Source: DASPXY01 sp038227745 (GTDB taxonomy: Bacteria; Planctomycetota; Planctomycetia; Gemmatales; Gemmataceae). Taken from it: DNA of 6,204 nucleotides. The notes beneath the pieces were generated by a model. It did not search any database and had not been told where the DNA came from. It worked only from the letters and a program-made list of their open reading frames with translations. The stretch lies in the NCBI GenBank assembly GCA_038227745.1, contig JBBRPS010000634.1, positions 1 to 6,204 on the forward strand. Direction: 5' to 3'. Positions 1 through 6,162 of this stretch are shown piece after piece. Numbering within the stretch: position 1 is the stretch's first letter; every line of letters begins with the position of its first letter. Both the position numbers and the translations under genes were made by a program.

Positions 1-58
1 GCGAAACGGCAAGCCAGGCGCGCTCCGCCGACGGAGCGCGCCTGGCTTGCCGTTTCGC
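1..58. repeat. Perfect 27-bp inverted repeat with 4-base loop
   Basis: Positions 1-27 and 32-58 are exact reverse complements around a 4-base loop (CCGA on plus, TCGG on minus). The arm touches the window edge, so it may be longer. It lies 35 bases past the methyltransferase TAA and may end the three-gene transcript, but the position where a T-run would follow on the minus strand is outside the window. A 27-bp perfect stem is longer than most intrinsic terminators, so a mobile or dispersed palindromic element is also possible. Confidence 0.9.
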
Positions 59-68
59 GCGCGCGGCA

Positions 69-86
69 CCCCTCCCGGCACAGGGG
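69..86 (-). other. Short stem-loop between methyltransferase stop and the long hairpin
   Basis: CCCCT (69-73) pairs with AGGGG (82-86) around an 8-base loop, 7 bases after the stop codon. The stem is weak (5 bp), so it may be chance. Confidence 0.25.
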
Positions 87-93
87 CGGTAAC

Positions 94-1161
94 TTACGCC
101 GCGCGCGACGGTCCGGCGAGTGGCCGCGGCGTTGCGCTCGCCGCGGGCGGGCGGTACGCGATCGCCTCCAGGCAATCGGTGTCGCCGGTCCAGGCGGTCC
201 AGCGAGCGAGCAGGCTCGGGACGACGCGCACCTTACCGAGTTTCGCCAGCAGCCCGCCCCGCCCGTTCTCGCGGGCCGCGATCAGCGAGCGCTGCATCCA
301 GCCGGGCCGGCCGACCGCCCGCAGGGTGCGCATCTCCAGGCTGTGCGCCGCCAGGAGGCGCCGCAGCGTCGCCGGGGTGAAGTGCAGCAGGTGGTGCGGC
401 AACTGCAGTCCCCACCAGTCCGCGCCGAAACGCCGCAGGCCCCAGCTCGCCAGGTTCGGCACCGACACGACCAGGTACCCGCCCGGCGCCAGCGCCTCGG
501 CTGCCGCGTCGATCAGGCGGTGCGGCCGGTGGACGTGCTCCAGGACCGCTCCCATGGTGATGACATCGAAGCTCCCCGGGCCGACCGCCGGGTGCGGCAA
601 CGTCCCCGTCAAGGTTGGGATGCCGAAGCGGCGCGCGACCTCCGCGGCCGCGTAGGCGCTGAAGTCCATTCCCGTCACGTCCCAACCCAGCTCGCGCATC
701 TGCCGCGCGTACCACCCCGAGCCGCAGCCGTAGTCCAGCAGCCGCCCCCGCCCCTGGTAGGGCAGCGCCGTCATCGACTGCGGCCGCGGGTACAGCCACC
801 AGCCCGCCAGCCGGGCGAGCGCCTTCTGAGGCCAGCCCCGCACGGGCGGCGGCGTTCCGAAGTAGTGGGCCATCACGAGGCGCTTCAGCCACCCCCGCAG
901 CCGCGCCCGGGCGGAGTCGCGGACCTCCGGCGGGTGATACCAGGTGTAATCTTCCGGGTAGAACAGGCCGATGCTCTGTTCGTCGGGGCGCGGGTTGAGG
1001 TAGCCCAGGCCGCACGTCCGGCAGCGGGCCACGCGGTAGTACGGCCCGCCCTCGGGCGGCCGGACGCGGAGGACTTCCTCCTCGTCGCGGGCGCCGCACA
1101 GCGGGCAGTCCGTCTCTTCCCAGACAGCCTCTTCCACCCCTGCGGCGGCTCGATGCGACAT
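94..1161 (-). CDS. Class I SAM-dependent methyltransferase with N-terminal zinc ribbon
   Basis: A cytoplasmic protein of 355 residues. Residues 19-51 hold two Cys pairs (CPLCG at 19-23, CRTCG at 47-51), a probable zinc ribbon, followed by LGYLNPRPDE, a combination common in methyltransferases of polysaccharide and sugar-modification clusters. The Rossmann domain starts near 138: motif I LLDYGCGSG (141-149), acidic Asp166 in GMDFS, GAVLEHVHRP (204-213), LAPGGYLVVSVPN (224-236). HHLLHFTPATLRRLL (256-270) is typical of the Methyltransf_23-like group. The substrate cannot be told from sequence; a sugar nucleotide, glycan or lipid-linked precursor is inferred from the acyltransferase genes just upstream (30-base spacer). 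The start at 1161 has GGGAGG 4 bases ahead. The C-terminal tail (about 338-355, PPAASATPRPLAG) is Ala/Pro-rich and probably disordered. Confidence 0.92.
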   Translation of the reverse strand: MSHRAAAGVEEAVWEETDCPLCGARDEEEVLRVRPPEGGPYYRVARCRTCGLGYLNPRPDEQSIGLFYPEDYTWYHPPEVRDSARARLRGWLKRLVMAHYFGTPPPVRGWPQKALARLAGWWLYPRPQSMTALPYQGRGRLLDYGCGSGWYARQMRELGWDVTGMDFSAYAAAEVARRFGIPTLTGTLPHPAVGPGSFDVITMGAVLEHVHRPHRLIDAAAEALAPGGYLVVSVPNLASWGLRRFGADWWGLQLPHHLLHFTPATLRRLLAAHSLEMRTLRAVGRPGWMQRSLIAARENGRGGLLAKLGKVRVVPSLLARWTAWTGDTDCLEAIAYRPPAASATPRPLAGPSRAA

Positions 1162-1165
1162 GAGG

Positions 1166-1171
1166 CCTCCC
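1166..1171 (-). promoter_or_regulatory. Shine-Dalgarno site of the methyltransferase gene
   Basis: GGGAGG on the minus strand, 4 bases before ATG 1161, within the 30-base spacer after the SGNH-like gene. It supports the chosen start. Confidence 0.6.
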
Positions 1172-1191
1172 TTTATCGTGTATTGCCGCGG

Positions 1192-2262
1192 TCACGACTT
1201 CTCGGCGTCGCGCGTCCGACGCGACAGGGCGCGCAGCGCCCGCGCGAGGGGCTCGCGGCCGAAGTGTTCGGTGAACTGGCGGGCGCCGCTGACCAGCATG
1301 TGGTGGGTGTCCCAGAAGCCGGCGTCGTCCACCCAGTCCCGCGCGTTCACGATGGTCACGCCCCAGCGCTCCTGCAGCCGGGCGAACAGCCCTTTCAGCG
1401 CCGTGGTGATTTCAGGCGTGTACAGGGCGCGGAAAGCCTTGCCCTCGGGCATCAGCACCAGCTCGACGGGGATGCCCTCCCGACGACACCGTTCCAGCAG
1501 CGCCTCGAGGGCACGCACGGGCTCCGCGGCGACCTGCGGCGAGGCGCAAAAGGCGTCGTACTGGCCCAGTGCCATCGCGGTCGCCCGCTGGCGCTCCTCC
1601 GGGCTGATGTCGTCAGGCCGGGGGTGCCAGCCGTGGCCGTCCAGCGGGCCGGGGTAGTCGGCGGCGCCTCCCCAGGCGGGGTTTCCCAGCCCGGCCAGGG
1701 CGCGCAGCTCCGCCGGGTGGCGGTAGCAGGGCAGCAGCCGCCCCAGGCCCCAGCCGAACACCGGGCGGTGCGGCTCGCGGTAATACGGCAGCAGGGCGAT
1801 CACCTCGCCGGCCCGCAGCCGGGCCGCGTCGAGCATCTTCTCTTCCAGCGCCCGGCCCTCGGAAGCGACCAGCAGAGCGGGCATCACCTCGGCGTAGAGC
1901 AGGTCGGGGCGGATGCCCGCGTCGAGGAGCCGGTGGAGCGTGGCGAGCTGCAGCAGGGGGCCGCAACCCATGATGCCGAAGTTGAAGACCACCGGGTGCT
2001 GGCCGGCCGCCGGCACGCTCAGGCTAGCGCCGTCCAGCGCGTACGCGGTGCGTGAGGTCCCCAGGACCAGGACCAGGGGCCGGCCGGGCGCCTCGGCGAG
2101 GCGGGCCTTGAGGCGGGCCAGCTTCGCCGTGTACTCGGGGTCGCGCACCTGGTCGAGCCAGACGTCGATGGCGACGGCGAGGACGGCCTGGCAGAGGGCG
2201 AACCCCGCCAGCAGCCAGAGCAGCCGGCGGCGTGCGGTGCGGGCGAGGTGCCGTGCGGGCAT
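1192..2262 (-). CDS. Membrane-anchored SGNH-hydrolase-like protein (AlgX/AlgJ- or DUF1574-like)
   Basis: A protein of 356 residues with a positively charged N-terminus, one hydrophobic segment (about 14-33) and a large domain probably on the outer side of the membrane. SGNH/GDSL features: VLVLGTSRTAYALDG (64-78) with candidate nucleophile Ser70, NFGIMGCGP (94-102) as the block II glycine region, and WDTHHMLVSG (317-326) with Asp318 and His321 as the D-x-x-H pair. The triad therefore looks complete. In AlgI systems, AlgJ/AlgX-type SGNH proteins work with the MBOAT to place acetyl groups on polysaccharide; an equivalent role is inferred from the MBOAT gene 28 bases upstream. It could instead be a glycan esterase. 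The start at 2262 has GGAGGAGG 11 bases ahead. Sequence similarity to named families is limited, so the exact family is uncertain. Confidence 0.85.
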   Translation of the reverse strand: MPARHLARTARRRLLWLLAGFALCQAVLAVAIDVWLDQVRDPEYTAKLARLKARLAEAPGRPLVLVLGTSRTAYALDGASLSVPAAGQHPVVFNFGIMGCGPLLQLATLHRLLDAGIRPDLLYAEVMPALLVASEGRALEEKMLDAARLRAGEVIALLPYYREPHRPVFGWGLGRLLPCYRHPAELRALAGLGNPAWGGAADYPGPLDGHGWHPRPDDISPEERQRATAMALGQYDAFCASPQVAAEPVRALEALLERCRREGIPVELVLMPEGKAFRALYTPEITTALKGLFARLQERWGVTIVNARDWVDDAGFWDTHHMLVSGARQFTEHFGREPLARALRALSRRTRDAEKS

Positions 2263-2273
2263 GGGTTGGCTGA

Positions 2274-2281
2274 CCTCCTCC
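2274..2281 (-). promoter_or_regulatory. Shine-Dalgarno site of the SGNH-like gene
   Basis: GGAGGAGG on the minus strand between the MBOAT stop and ATG 2262. The match is strong, the spacing rather long (11 bases), and it lies in the 28-base spacer, as expected in an operon. Confidence 0.6.
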
Positions 2282-2290
2282 GAGGGGGCG

Positions 2291-3715
2291 CTAGAACTGG
2301 AAGTACACGAACGCCTTGCTGGCGTCGGGCGCCAGCACCACGGCCAGCGTCAACAAGACGCCGAGCGCCAGCCCCTGGACGGGCGCCGGCACGCGCTCCC
2401 CGAGGCGCTTCAGCACCCGCGGCTGTCCGAGGAGGTGGCCCAGCGCCACCGCCGCCGCCACCAGCCAGAACGTCCGCAGCGGCACCGTCACGCCGTCGCC
2501 GGCGGCCGGCACCAGCATGCGGCCCAGCATCGCCCAGGCGTTCTCCAGGCTCGTCGAGCGGAAGATCACCAGGCTGTAGCAGAAGCAGACGAAGGTGGCC
2601 GCGATGCGCAGCGCCGTGCCGGGGGCCGAGCGCAGCACCGCGCCGAGGGCGGGCCGGGCGTCGGCGAAGCCGCGGAAGACGCGGTGGGTACACAGCATCA
2701 GCCCCTGCACCACGCCGAAGACGACGTAGGTCCACGCGGCCCCGTGCCACAGGCCGGCGAGGGCCATCGTCAGCACGAGGTTGCGGTGCGTCCTCCAGGC
2801 GCCGGCGCGGCTGCCGCCCAGGGGGATGAACAGGTAGTCGCGAATCCAGCTCGACAGCGAGATGTGCCAGCGCCGCCAGAACTCCGCCAGGTTCGCCGCC
2901 AGGTACGGCATGTCGAAGTTCCGCGCCAGCTTGTAGCCCAGCAGGTGGGCGCACCCCAGGGCGATGTCGCTGTAACCGGAGAAGTCGCAGTAGACCTGCA
3001 GGGCGTAGGCGAAGGCGGCGAGCCACAGGGCGGCCGTCCCGAACCCCGTCGGGTCCTTGTACACCGGTTCGGCAAGGAGGCCCATCGGGTCGGCCACGGC
3101 CAGCTTCTTGAAGACGCCGACGACGATGAACTGCGCCCCCAGCGCCAGGCGCGGCCAGCTCCAGTGCTTGCGCCGCCGCACCTGCGGCAGGAAGTCGCGG
3201 GCGCGCACGATCGGGCCGGCCACCAGGTGCGGGAAGAACAGGATGAACAGCATGAAGTTCGGCAGGCTGCGCTCGGCGCGGATTCGGCGGTAATAGACAT
3301 CGACGGTATAGCTGATGGCCTCGAAGGTGTAGAACGAGATGCCCAGCGGCAGGATGACCTTGAGGATCGGCAGCGAGGCGGACAGGCCGGCGGCGCTCAG
3401 TCCTTCTTCCAGGGAGCGGAGGAAGAAGTTGGCGTATTTGAAGTAGCACAGCAGGCCGAGGTTCGCGGTGACGCTGAGGGCGAGGAGGCCCTTGCGCAGG
3501 CGCGGCGAGTCGCCGGCGTCGAGGGCGCGGGCGATGAGGTAGTCCATCGCGGTCGAGACGCAGACGATGACCGCCAGCCACTTGTTCCACACGGCGTAGA
3601 AGTAGAAGCTGGCCGCCAGCAGGACCACGACCCGCGCGCGCTGCCAGGGCAGCGCCCAGTAGATGGCGAAGATGAGGGCGAAGAAGTAGAGGAACGGCTT
3701 GGTGCAGAAGAGCAT
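2291..3715 (-). CDS. MBOAT-family O-acyltransferase (AlgI-like)
   Basis: A polytopic inner-membrane protein of 474 residues, the usual length for AlgI/DltB-type MBOAT proteins, which pass acyl (usually acetyl) groups across the membrane to an extracytoplasmic acceptor. Family features: the N-terminal hydrophobic start LFCTKPFLYFFALIF, LPLGISFYTFEAISYTVD (122-139), FFPHLVAGPIVRARDFLPQ (160-178), YCDFSGYSDIALG (242-254), FWRRWHISLSSWIRDYLFIPLG (279-300), GLWHGAAWTYV (321-331) and the terminal YFQF. The conserved catalytic His is 324; His284 in WRRWH is also conserved. An upstream ATG at 3775 would add 20 hydrophilic residues (GVVRPAGEHPPP), so I chose 3715, which begins at the membrane segment and has AGGA 4 bases before it. 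The next gene starts 28 bases downstream and probably supplies the transferase partner. The acceptor glycan is unknown. Confidence 0.93.
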   Translation of the reverse strand: MLFCTKPFLYFFALIFAIYWALPWQRARVVVLLAASFYFYAVWNKWLAVIVCVSTAMDYLIARALDAGDSPRLRKGLLALSVTANLGLLCYFKYANFFLRSLEEGLSAAGLSASLPILKVILPLGISFYTFEAISYTVDVYYRRIRAERSLPNFMLFILFFPHLVAGPIVRARDFLPQVRRRKHWSWPRLALGAQFIVVGVFKKLAVADPMGLLAEPVYKDPTGFGTAALWLAAFAYALQVYCDFSGYSDIALGCAHLLGYKLARNFDMPYLAANLAEFWRRWHISLSSWIRDYLFIPLGGSRAGAWRTHRNLVLTMALAGLWHGAAWTYVVFGVVQGLMLCTHRVFRGFADARPALGAVLRSAPGTALRIAATFVCFCYSLVIFRSTSLENAWAMLGRMLVPAAGDGVTVPLRTFWLVAAAVALGHLLGQPRVLKRLGERVPAPVQGLALGVLLTLAVVLAPDASKAFVYFQF

Positions 3716-3719
3716 GGCA

Positions 3720-3723
3720 TCCT
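3720..3723 (-). promoter_or_regulatory. Shine-Dalgarno site of the MBOAT gene
   Basis: AGGA on the minus strand, 4 bases before ATG 3715. The spacing is short but the site favours 3715 over the upstream ATG at 3775. Confidence 0.45.
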
Positions 3724-3738
3724 GTCCGTGGTTTCGTG

Positions 3739-3754
3739 GGGGAGGGTGCTCCCC
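3739..3754 (-). other. Small stem-loop in the leader of the MBOAT gene
   Basis: The minus strand reads GGGGAG-CACC-CTCCCC, a perfect 6-bp stem with a 4-base loop. It lies 23 bases before the ATG and upstream of the AGGA ribosome binding site. It might affect mRNA stability or be chance in GC-rich sequence. Confidence 0.35.
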
Positions 3755-3941
3755 AGCCGGGCGCACGACGCCCACGGTTTCATCATCGGACGGGAGGGTC
3801 GGGATCTGCAGGAAAGAAGGGAATTGCCGACTTGAATGGCCGGGTCGGCGACCGCCATGCCTTCGCGAGGTCGCCCAGCTTTACGGGGGCGTCAAACTGG
3901 GTAACGATTCAGAGACAGAGCGGGGTTAGGGGTCTGGGTTG

Positions 3942-3996
3942 GTAGTTCCGCCTTCAGGCGGTGGGGCGGTCCCAAACCGCCTGAAGGCGGAACTAC
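3942..3996. repeat. 21-bp perfect inverted repeat with nested hairpins (REP/BIME-like), possible terminator
   Basis: The arms at 3942-3962 and 3976-3996 are perfect reverse complements separated by 13 bases. Inside the loop, GGG (3964-3966) can pair with CCC (3971-3973). Each arm is also a small hairpin by itself: CCGCC-TTCA-GGCGG at 3948-3961, and CCGCC-TGAA-GGCGG in the other arm. Two short hairpins in opposite orientation resemble REP/BIME intergenic elements. It begins 24 bases past the TAA of the trypsin-like/PDZ gene, so it could end that transcript or protect its 3' end. No T-run follows on the minus strand, so a classical intrinsic terminator is not shown. Confidence 0.85.
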
Positions 3997-4020
3997 GAAC
4001 ACGCACCCTCGCACCGAGGT

Positions 4021-5484
4021 TTACTGCCGGTCCAGGGCGTCGATCCAGCGAACCAGCTCGCGCAGCCGGGCCTCGTCGAGGTACTCGCGGCCGCGGTTGG
4101 GAATCTCGCGGTACACCGCCGGCAGCCGGCGCTCCATCAGCTTCGTCTTGCACTCGGCGACCGCACGCGCCAGCGGGTCGCGGTCGCCCGCCGCCAGGAA
4201 GAACGCCAGCCGCTGGTTCGCCACGTTGTCCTTCGGGCTCGTCACCACCGCCCCCGTCGTCGCCACGCCGCGCACCAGGTCGCGCGCCGTGAAACCGAGG
4301 TAGACCGCCATCTGCCCGCCGACACCCATGCCGTGCGCCACCACGCGCTTCTGGTCGATCGTGTAGCGGCTCAACACGTCGCGCACCGTCTCCAGCACGA
4401 AATCCGCGTCGCTGGGGATCCAGCCCGTGTCGCCGTCCGACTTCGGGCCGACCATGATGATGTGGTTGTCCTTGCAGTAGTCCTCCCAGGCGTCGGTGAA
4501 GTCGCGGGCGTCGTCGTCCGTGTTCTTCCCCGGCGGGTGCAGCCAGATGACCAGGGCGTGGGCGATGTTCGGGTCGTAGTCCTCGTGGACGTAGATCCAG
4601 TACTTGCCGCCGCCCGGCGTGGTCCGCTTGATGAGGCCCGTCTCCGCCTTCTTCGGCGGATCGACCTTGGCCGCCTTGATGTTCTTGTTCGCGGTCTCCA
4701 GGGGGGCCAGCGCCTTCTTCGCCGACGCCGCCTCCGGCAGCTTCTCGGGGATGGCATCGTCCTTCGCCGGCGACGTGCCCGGCATGGCGTCCAGCTTGAC
4801 CGTCACCGTCTCCGTCTTGCCGCCCTTGCGCTCCACTTCGAGCATCAATTCCGTGCCGGGCGAGAGGTGGTTCAGGATGTCGGTCAGCTCGTCACGGCCG
4901 CGCTTCTCGCCCTTGAACCCGACGACCTTGCCGTCGGCGGGGCCGATCTTGACGATCCGGTCGCCCTCCTTGAGTCCGGCGGCCTCCGCGGGGCTTTTCG
5001 GGTAGACGTAGCGGATCTCGACGCCGAGTTTCGGGTCGTCGCGCAACGGCAGGATGCCGAGGAACGGATGGACGTAGATCGTCAGGTTGCCTTCCAGCAC
5101 CACGTCCTTGACGGCGGTCACCTTGTCGCCGCGGCGGTACTTGAAGGAGATCTTCTCGCCCTCGTACTTCGGGCCGAGGAGGTGCAGCACGTGCGCCTGC
5201 CGCGTGACGGGGTGGCCGTCGATCTCGACGATGACGTCGCCCGCCTTGAGGCCGGCCTTCTGGGCGGCGGAGTTGGGGATGACCGCGGCCACCTCGGCGG
5301 CGGCGGCGTAGATGTCGGGGTTCTTCGGGCGGATGCCGAGCAGGCCCTTCCTGAGGTCCTTGCCCGTCTTGAGGTGCGGCAGGACGACCTTGACGACGTG
5401 CTCCATGGGGATGGCGAAGCCGATGCCCGAATCGTACCACTCGAAGCCGGCCGTCTCATCCTCGCCGCGCGGCGAGGCCGGCAC
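4021..5484 (-). CDS. C-terminal piece: end of trypsin-like domain, two PDZ domains, esterase-like domain
   Basis: This is the open frame after the amber codon; homology already begins at 5541. A GTG at 5484 is the first possible start but is weakly supported, and a product from it would lack a signal peptide. Residues here count from that GTG. Residues 14-30 (FEWYDSGIGFAIPMEHV) end the barrel. PDZ1 is about 48-132, with AGLKAGDVIVEIDG at 77-90. PDZ2 is about 141-233, with AAGLKEGDRIVKIG at 168-181. A Lys/Ala/Pro/Glu linker spans about 238-283. Residues 285-487 resemble esterase/PHB-depolymerase alpha/beta hydrolases, with ALVIWLHP at 310-317 and AAGDRDP at 431-437. The nucleophile elbow reads HGMGVGG (384-390), with Gly where Ser is expected, and the final His region reads NRGREY (463-468), with Arg for His. 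Binding rather than catalysis is inferred. Separate translation of this piece is doubtful. Confidence 0.7.
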   Translation of the reverse strand: MPASPRGEDETAGFEWYDSGIGFAIPMEHVVKVVLPHLKTGKDLRKGLLGIRPKNPDIYAAAAEVAAVIPNSAAQKAGLKAGDVIVEIDGHPVTRQAHVLHLLGPKYEGEKISFKYRRGDKVTAVKDVVLEGNLTIYVHPFLGILPLRDDPKLGVEIRYVYPKSPAEAAGLKEGDRIVKIGPADGKVVGFKGEKRGRDELTDILNHLSPGTELMLEVERKGGKTETVTVKLDAMPGTSPAKDDAIPEKLPEAASAKKALAPLETANKNIKAAKVDPPKKAETGLIKRTTPGGGKYWIYVHEDYDPNIAHALVIWLHPPGKNTDDDARDFTDAWEDYCKDNHIIMVGPKSDGDTGWIPSDADFVLETVRDVLSRYTIDQKRVVAHGMGVGGQMAVYLGFTARDLVRGVATTGAVVTSPKDNVANQRLAFFLAAGDRDPLARAVAECKTKLMERRLPAVYREIPNRGREYLDEARLRELVRWIDALDRQ

Positions 5485-5541
5485 GAGGATGCCCTCGACG
5501 CGCCCCTGGACGTCGATGATCGGCCCGCCGTAGTTGACCGG

Positions 5542-6150
5542 CTACACCTTGGCGTCGGTCTGGATGGCCTTGCCCCAGATGCGGCCGAGCGCGCTGACGA
5601 TGCCGATGCTGACCGACGGCGGCCCGGTGCGCTTCAGGTCGAGGGTGCGGCCCAGGGCGATGGCCCACTGTCCGACGTGCAGTTCCTTCTCCGGCACTAC
5701 CTGCGCCGCCGGCATTCCCTTGACGGGCTTGCCGTTGACGTCGAGGAGTTGCAGGAGCGTCAGCATGCGCGACCGGTCGGTGGCGATGCGCTTGCCCTGG
5801 AACGGCTCCTTGTAGCCGGGGACGCCGACGAGGATGGCCGTCGGGTTGTTGATGAAGTTGAAGGCGCTGGAGATGACGTAGCCGTCCTCGGTGAGGATGA
5901 CGCCGGTGGTCGGCCCGAGCGCCTTGCGGAAGGCGACGCCCTTCGGCCCGGTCACGACGATGTCGGTGCCGCCCGTGGTGCTGATCTGCACGACGCTCGG
6001 GGCGGCCTTGCGCACCGCCTCCTTCATGACCTTCTCGAGCAGGTCGTTGAGTTCGTCCTGGCCGGCGGGCGGCTGGGCGGAGAGGGGCGGGGCCGCCAGG
6101 GACAGGCCGGCCACGAGCGTTGACAGGGTGAGCACACGTCGCCACGACAT
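5542..6150 (-). CDS. N-terminal piece: signal peptide plus degenerate trypsin-like (S1C/HtrA) half-domain
   Basis: This is the part translated before the amber codon, 202 residues. The start at 6150 is supported by a GAGG 8 bases upstream and by an immediate signal peptide: MSWRR, a hydrophobic stretch at residues 8-20, and a likely cut after LSA (25). Residues 40-202 follow the HtrA barrel pattern: AAPSVVQI (49-56), GVILTEDGYVI (83-93), VGQWAIALGR (159-168) and GIVSALGR (183-190). The catalytic His is expected after GYVISSA but Phe97 is there. The expected Asp of the DLAVL segment is replaced in RSRMLTLL (126-133). The fragment ends just before the serine loop, so alone it would be an incomplete barrel and probably unstable. 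The same frame resumes after the stop. Confidence 0.8.
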   Translation of the reverse strand: MSWRRVLTLSTLVAGLSLAAPPLSAQPPAGQDELNDLLEKVMKEAVRKAAPSVVQISTTGGTDIVVTGPKGVAFRKALGPTTGVILTEDGYVISSAFNFINNPTAILVGVPGYKEPFQGKRIATDRSRMLTLLQLLDVNGKPVKGMPAAQVVPEKELHVGQWAIALGRTLDLKRTGPPSVSIGIVSALGRIWGKAIQTDAKV

Positions 6151-6158
6151 GGGGGATA

Positions 6159-6162
6159 CCTC
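6159..6162 (-). promoter_or_regulatory. Shine-Dalgarno site of the trypsin-like/PDZ gene
   Basis: The minus strand reads GAGG, 8 bases before ATG 6150. It is the only purine-rich match upstream, directly follows the heptamer repeat tract, and fixes the start. Confidence 0.6.

Larger units (their letters stand above)
3716..4020. other. 305-base intergenic region between the two transcription units
   Basis: The stretch holds the nested inverted repeat at 3942-3996, a G-run tract at 3922-3942 on the plus strand, and a small stem-loop at 3739-3754. It should also carry the promoter of the downstream three-gene unit, since it is the only sizeable gap before it. I see no convincing -35/-10 pair: a TTGACG on the minus strand (3895-3890) has no -10 partner at normal spacing. 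No tRNA or other RNA gene is recognised. Confidence 0.6.
4021..6150 (-). pseudogene. Secreted trypsin-like/PDZ/PDZ/hydrolase fusion, interrupted by one in-frame TAG
   Basis: This is a single gene of 710 codons, from ATG at 6150 to TAA at 4021-4023, with an amber codon at codon 203 (5542-5544). The two halves share one reading frame. The protein family continues smoothly across the stop: TDAKV before it and PVNYGGPIID after it together make the HtrA-like active-site loop. Changing TAG to TCG would give Ser, a good fit before PVNYGGP. Architecture by full-length residue: signal peptide 1-25, degenerate S1C barrel about 40-260, PDZ1 about 270-354, PDZ2 about 363-455, Lys/Ala/Pro-rich linker about 460-505, alpha/beta-hydrolase-like 507-709. 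Both enzymatic domains lack key residues. No frameshift or other stop is seen, so either the mutation is recent, the base is a sequencing error, or the codon is read through. The protein probably acts outside the cytoplasm as a binding scaffold; its function is unknown. Confidence 0.8.

Noticed and set aside
343..2055. Long plus-strand open frame (570 codons) opposite the methyltransferase and SGNH-like genes
   Set aside because: It lies in codon register with the real minus genes, where a stop needs TTA, CTA or TCA on the sense strand. These codons are rare at high GC. The translation is Arg/Gln/Ala/Val-rich with no recognisable domain.
3716..3775. Upstream ATG at 3775 for the MBOAT protein
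   Set aside because: It adds 20 hydrophilic residues not seen at the start of this family; ATG 3715 has a closer AGGA and starts at the membrane segment.
1913..3835. Long plus-strand open frame (640 codons) opposite the MBOAT gene
   Set aside because: In register with the MBOAT codons, so open for the same reason; composition is low-complexity and runs across an intergenic region.
3397..3858. Minus-strand open frame (153 codons) starting in the leader of the MBOAT gene
   Set aside because: It overlaps the MBOAT start in another frame, is Ser/Arg/Pro-rich and shows no motif or good ribosome binding site.
3867..3895. Promoter with TTGACG at 3895-3890 (minus)
   Set aside because: At 17 bases spacing the -10 position reads GACCTC, which does not resemble TATAAT.
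5542..5544. Pyrrolysine insertion at the TAG
   Set aside because: No Pyl machinery is visible, homologous context suggests Ser, and the residue is in a loop with no need for it.
4333..6123. Long plus-strand open frame (596 codons) opposite the trypsin-like/PDZ gene
   Set aside because: In register with the minus gene, with Asp/Val/Leu/Arg-rich shadow composition. The minus strand has clear signal peptide, PDZ and hydrolase homology.
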